From Blautia sp. (GTDB lineage Bacteria; Bacillota; Clostridia; Lachnospirales; Lachnospiraceae), in contig JAFVGK010000150.1 of assembly GCA_017475035.1 (NCBI GenBank), positions 1 to 37,185 on the forward strand: a stretch of DNA of 37,185 bases, read 5' to 3'. Each line of letters starts with the position of its first letter. The first letter of the stretch is position 1. A program made the translations under genes and the position numbers. Below are positions 35,698 through 37,185 of the stretch, piece by piece. The notes beneath the pieces were generated by a model, which saw nothing but the letters and a program-made list of their open reading frames with translations, was not told the origin of the DNA and made no database searches.

Positions 35698-36963
35698 ATG
35701 ATTAAGAATTGGCCGAGATACCGTCTGGTTTTTATGATGGGCATGATAATAATAATGCTCTTTGTGAATGTGTTTTCGGGGCGAATAGTTGTAAATGTAA
35801 GGGCTGAAGAAAGTGGGATTTCGCTTAGCGTGGCGGATACTGGAAGATATGTAGAGAAAGTTGAACAGCTTGCAAGTGACCTATATAATAACAATAATTT
35901 CGCCACACAGACAGGCGGTGGAGCCGCTCCCAATAGTGGAAAGTATGCTGCCTATGCACCGACAGGTTATTTTTCCTGGGATTCAGAAAGTACAAGTGTG
36001 GGTGGTTCTCCCAAAAATCGGAGCTGGACATATTATAACGGCATTATGATGGATGCCTTTTTGATGCTGGATAGTGCAAGCTATATCCAAAAAGTAAATG
36101 ATTTTTATGATATTAATATTAACTCATCTGGAAATGTAGATAATAAAAATCCGGACGATTCGAACAAAAACAAGAACAAATATGCCACTGAAGAACTAGA
36201 TTCCATACCACCTACACGTGCATTATTCGATTTGATAAAGAGCGGGAACCGAGGAGATGGTAATAAGTATGTATACATGATAGACTATGTATACAATGTT
36301 ATGGAGAATTATAAAACGGCATATCTTTCTAATAGTGAATATGGAGTACTGGGATTCTTTGAGAATTGTGGTGGTAATTTTAGACATAAAATTGTTAAAA
36401 GGAATTCGGGAAATTCTTGGCTTACGTGGCCAATTGCCCTTGATGGATTATACATGGCTAATCCGTTTTATATGGAGATAGCAAACGCTTTGGATGCAGG
36501 AATTCTCACACAGAATGATTTTATACAGTACACAGGCATAAATAATGCTCCGACATCAGGAACTCTCTATAATGAGGTATGCAACCGTTTGCTATGGATA
36601 GGAAATAATCTCTATGATTCTTCTTCAGGACTCTATCATCATGGATACAATCCGGCTACTGGTAAAGGAAACGGTCATTTTTGGAGCCGCGCAATTGGAT
36701 GGTATGCGGCAGCTCTTGCAGATGTAATTAGTATGTTGCCAGCAGGATATGAAAGCCAAAGAACTGCTTTAATAAATTATGAAAAACAGCTGTTCGATGG
36801 CATGTTGGCTTACCAGGATGTTGATACTGGTATGTGGTATAACGTGGTTAATAAAACATCTGATGATTATTCTGCGAATCTGTTAGAATCCTCCGGCACA
36901 GCACTCATGGCTTATTCCTCTGAATTTTGGACAATTTTCTACGTATTATTTTTGGCGAGATAA
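35698..36963 (+). CDS. Secreted GH88/GH105-like glycoside hydrolase, C-terminus probably truncated
   Basis: ATG 35698 is preferred over 35692 because AGAGGG then has proper spacing. The 421 residues begin with a signal peptide (MMGMIIIMLFVNVFSG, likely cleaved near VRA-EES). The (alpha/alpha)6-barrel motifs of unsaturated glucuronyl/rhamnogalacturonyl hydrolases follow: WTYYNGIMMDAFLM, IALDGLYMANPFYMEIANAL (Asp candidate for catalysis), GLYHHGYNP, HFWSRAIGWYAAALADVI and SSGTALMAY. It would act outside the cell on unsaturated oligosaccharides left by polysaccharide lyases, from pectic glycans or glycosaminoglycans. After AYS the sequence turns hydrophobic (EFWTIFYVLFLAR) and stops, earlier than the family usually ends, so the 3' end may have been replaced. 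Confidence 0.7.
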   Translation: MIKNWPRYRLVFMMGMIIIMLFVNVFSGRIVVNVRAEESGISLSVADTGRYVEKVEQLASDLYNNNNFATQTGGGAAPNSGKYAAYAPTGYFSWDSESTSVGGSPKNRSWTYYNGIMMDAFLMLDSASYIQKVNDFYDININSSGNVDNKNPDDSNKNKNKYATEELDSIPPTRALFDLIKSGNRGDGNKYVYMIDYVYNVMENYKTAYLSNSEYGVLGFFENCGGNFRHKIVKRNSGNSWLTWPIALDGLYMANPFYMEIANALDAGILTQNDFIQYTGINNAPTSGTLYNEVCNRLLWIGNNLYDSSSGLYHHGYNPATGKGNGHFWSRAIGWYAAALADVISMLPAGYESQRTALINYEKQLFDGMLAYQDVDTGMWYNVVNKTSDDYSANLLESSGTALMAYSSEFWTIFYVLFLAR

Positions 36964-37029
36964 GAAACAGCTCTTTCTAAGCAGATTAGACAATGTTAAC
37001 ATGATATGAGCAGTTATTAAATGCAAATA

Positions 37030-37074
37030 ATTATACGTTATAACATTGACTTATTCGCGTTAATGACGTATAAT
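37030..37074 (+). promoter_or_regulatory. Consensus promoter within an inverted repeat
   Basis: TTGACT (37046-37051) and TATAAT (37069-37074) are 17 bp apart. ATTATACGT (37030-37038) and ACGTATAAT (37066-37074) are perfect inverse copies that enclose the -35 box and overlap the -10 box, so they could be an operator or part of an IS end. Confidence 0.7.
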
Positions 37075-37095
37075 CCTACATATAATATATGTAGG
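37075..37095 (+). promoter_or_regulatory. Hairpin covering the ribosome binding site
   Basis: Arms CCTACATATA (37075-37084) and TATATGTAGG (37086-37095) pair perfectly over 10 bp. The right arm includes the first bases of AGGAGG (37093-37098), so folding would mask the start of the next gene. The mRNA begins very close to the left arm. Confidence 0.55.
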
Positions 37096-37103
37096 AGGTT
37101 CCA

Positions 37104-37185
37104 CGTGGCTAGGAAAGCTGACCCCAATACACGTTATAAGGTTTACCGCCAAAGAGATGGTAAATATCATTATGCATCTGTTCAA
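37104..37185 (+). CDS. 5' end of a probable transposase (partial)
   Basis: GTG 37104 follows AGGAGGTTCCAC. The 27 visible residues (MARKADPNTRYKVYRQRDGK, then YHYASVQ) resemble, from memory, the N-termini of IS1634-type transposases of gut Clostridia. The strong promoter with an RBS-masking hairpin is the kind of control seen in IS elements. The gene runs off the right edge, so no catalytic residues can be checked. Confidence 0.35.

Overview
The window looks like accessory DNA from a gut Clostridia (Firmicutes, probably Lachnospiraceae or a close relative). The grounds are strong AGGAGG-type ribosome binding sites, frequent TTG and GTG starts, Firmicutes-type phage lysis genes, large serine recombinases and sortase-anchored Cna_B/SpaA surface proteins. 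No tRNA, rRNA or CRISPR array was seen.

Positions 1-16413 are a damaged prophage or phage-like element, read on the + strand. It opens with the tail of an unknown gene, a sigma-70 region-4-like regulator (312-1157), very small ORFs and a conserved phage hypothetical (1597-2247). An insertion sequence with a 485-residue DDE transposase on the - strand (2728-4185) has cut into the next gene. Downstream come a NUMOD-type DNA-binding protein without a visible nuclease, two leucine-rich-repeat (BspA-type) tail-associated proteins, small lysis or holin-like genes, and a 951-residue multidomain endolysin ended by a strong terminator. Two large serine recombinases follow in tandem, with another terminator. 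No capsid, portal, terminase or tape-measure gene is visible, so this is a remnant or a heavily deleted prophage.

Positions 16414-18272 hold short monocistronic units. One is an Rpn/PD-(D/E)XK-type nuclease gene behind a promoter and a terminator-like leader hairpin. The other is a 103-residue orphan gene. Two related structured elements (A and B) flank the orphan gene, and a third relative (C) lies at 23893-23968. They share internal motifs and a long closing stem followed by a T tract, and are the best candidate here for an undescribed RNA family.

Positions 18273-35645 hold two paralogous LPXTG-type adhesins. The first (18273-23734) is a pseudogene: it starts abruptly inside a conserved domain, has a frameshift near 21720 and an in-frame TAG at 21902, yet keeps its wall-anchor end. 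The second (24813-35486) is an intact 3557-residue protein. It has an N-terminal membrane/signal segment, Cys/His motifs, Thr-Glu repeats, InlB-like repeats, a von Willebrand A domain with a MIDAS motif, several Cna_B/SpaA domains and a C-terminal LPATG anchor. It is preceded by a good promoter and a leader of about 350 nt.

Positions 35646-37185 carry a secreted GH88/GH105-like glycoside hydrolase whose C-terminus looks cut short. The window ends in the first codons of a probable transposase with a perfect-spacing promoter and a hairpin covering part of its ribosome binding site. Overall, phage, IS and recombinase activity has assembled a surface-adhesion and glycan-use island. All family names come from recognising motifs by eye; no search was run.
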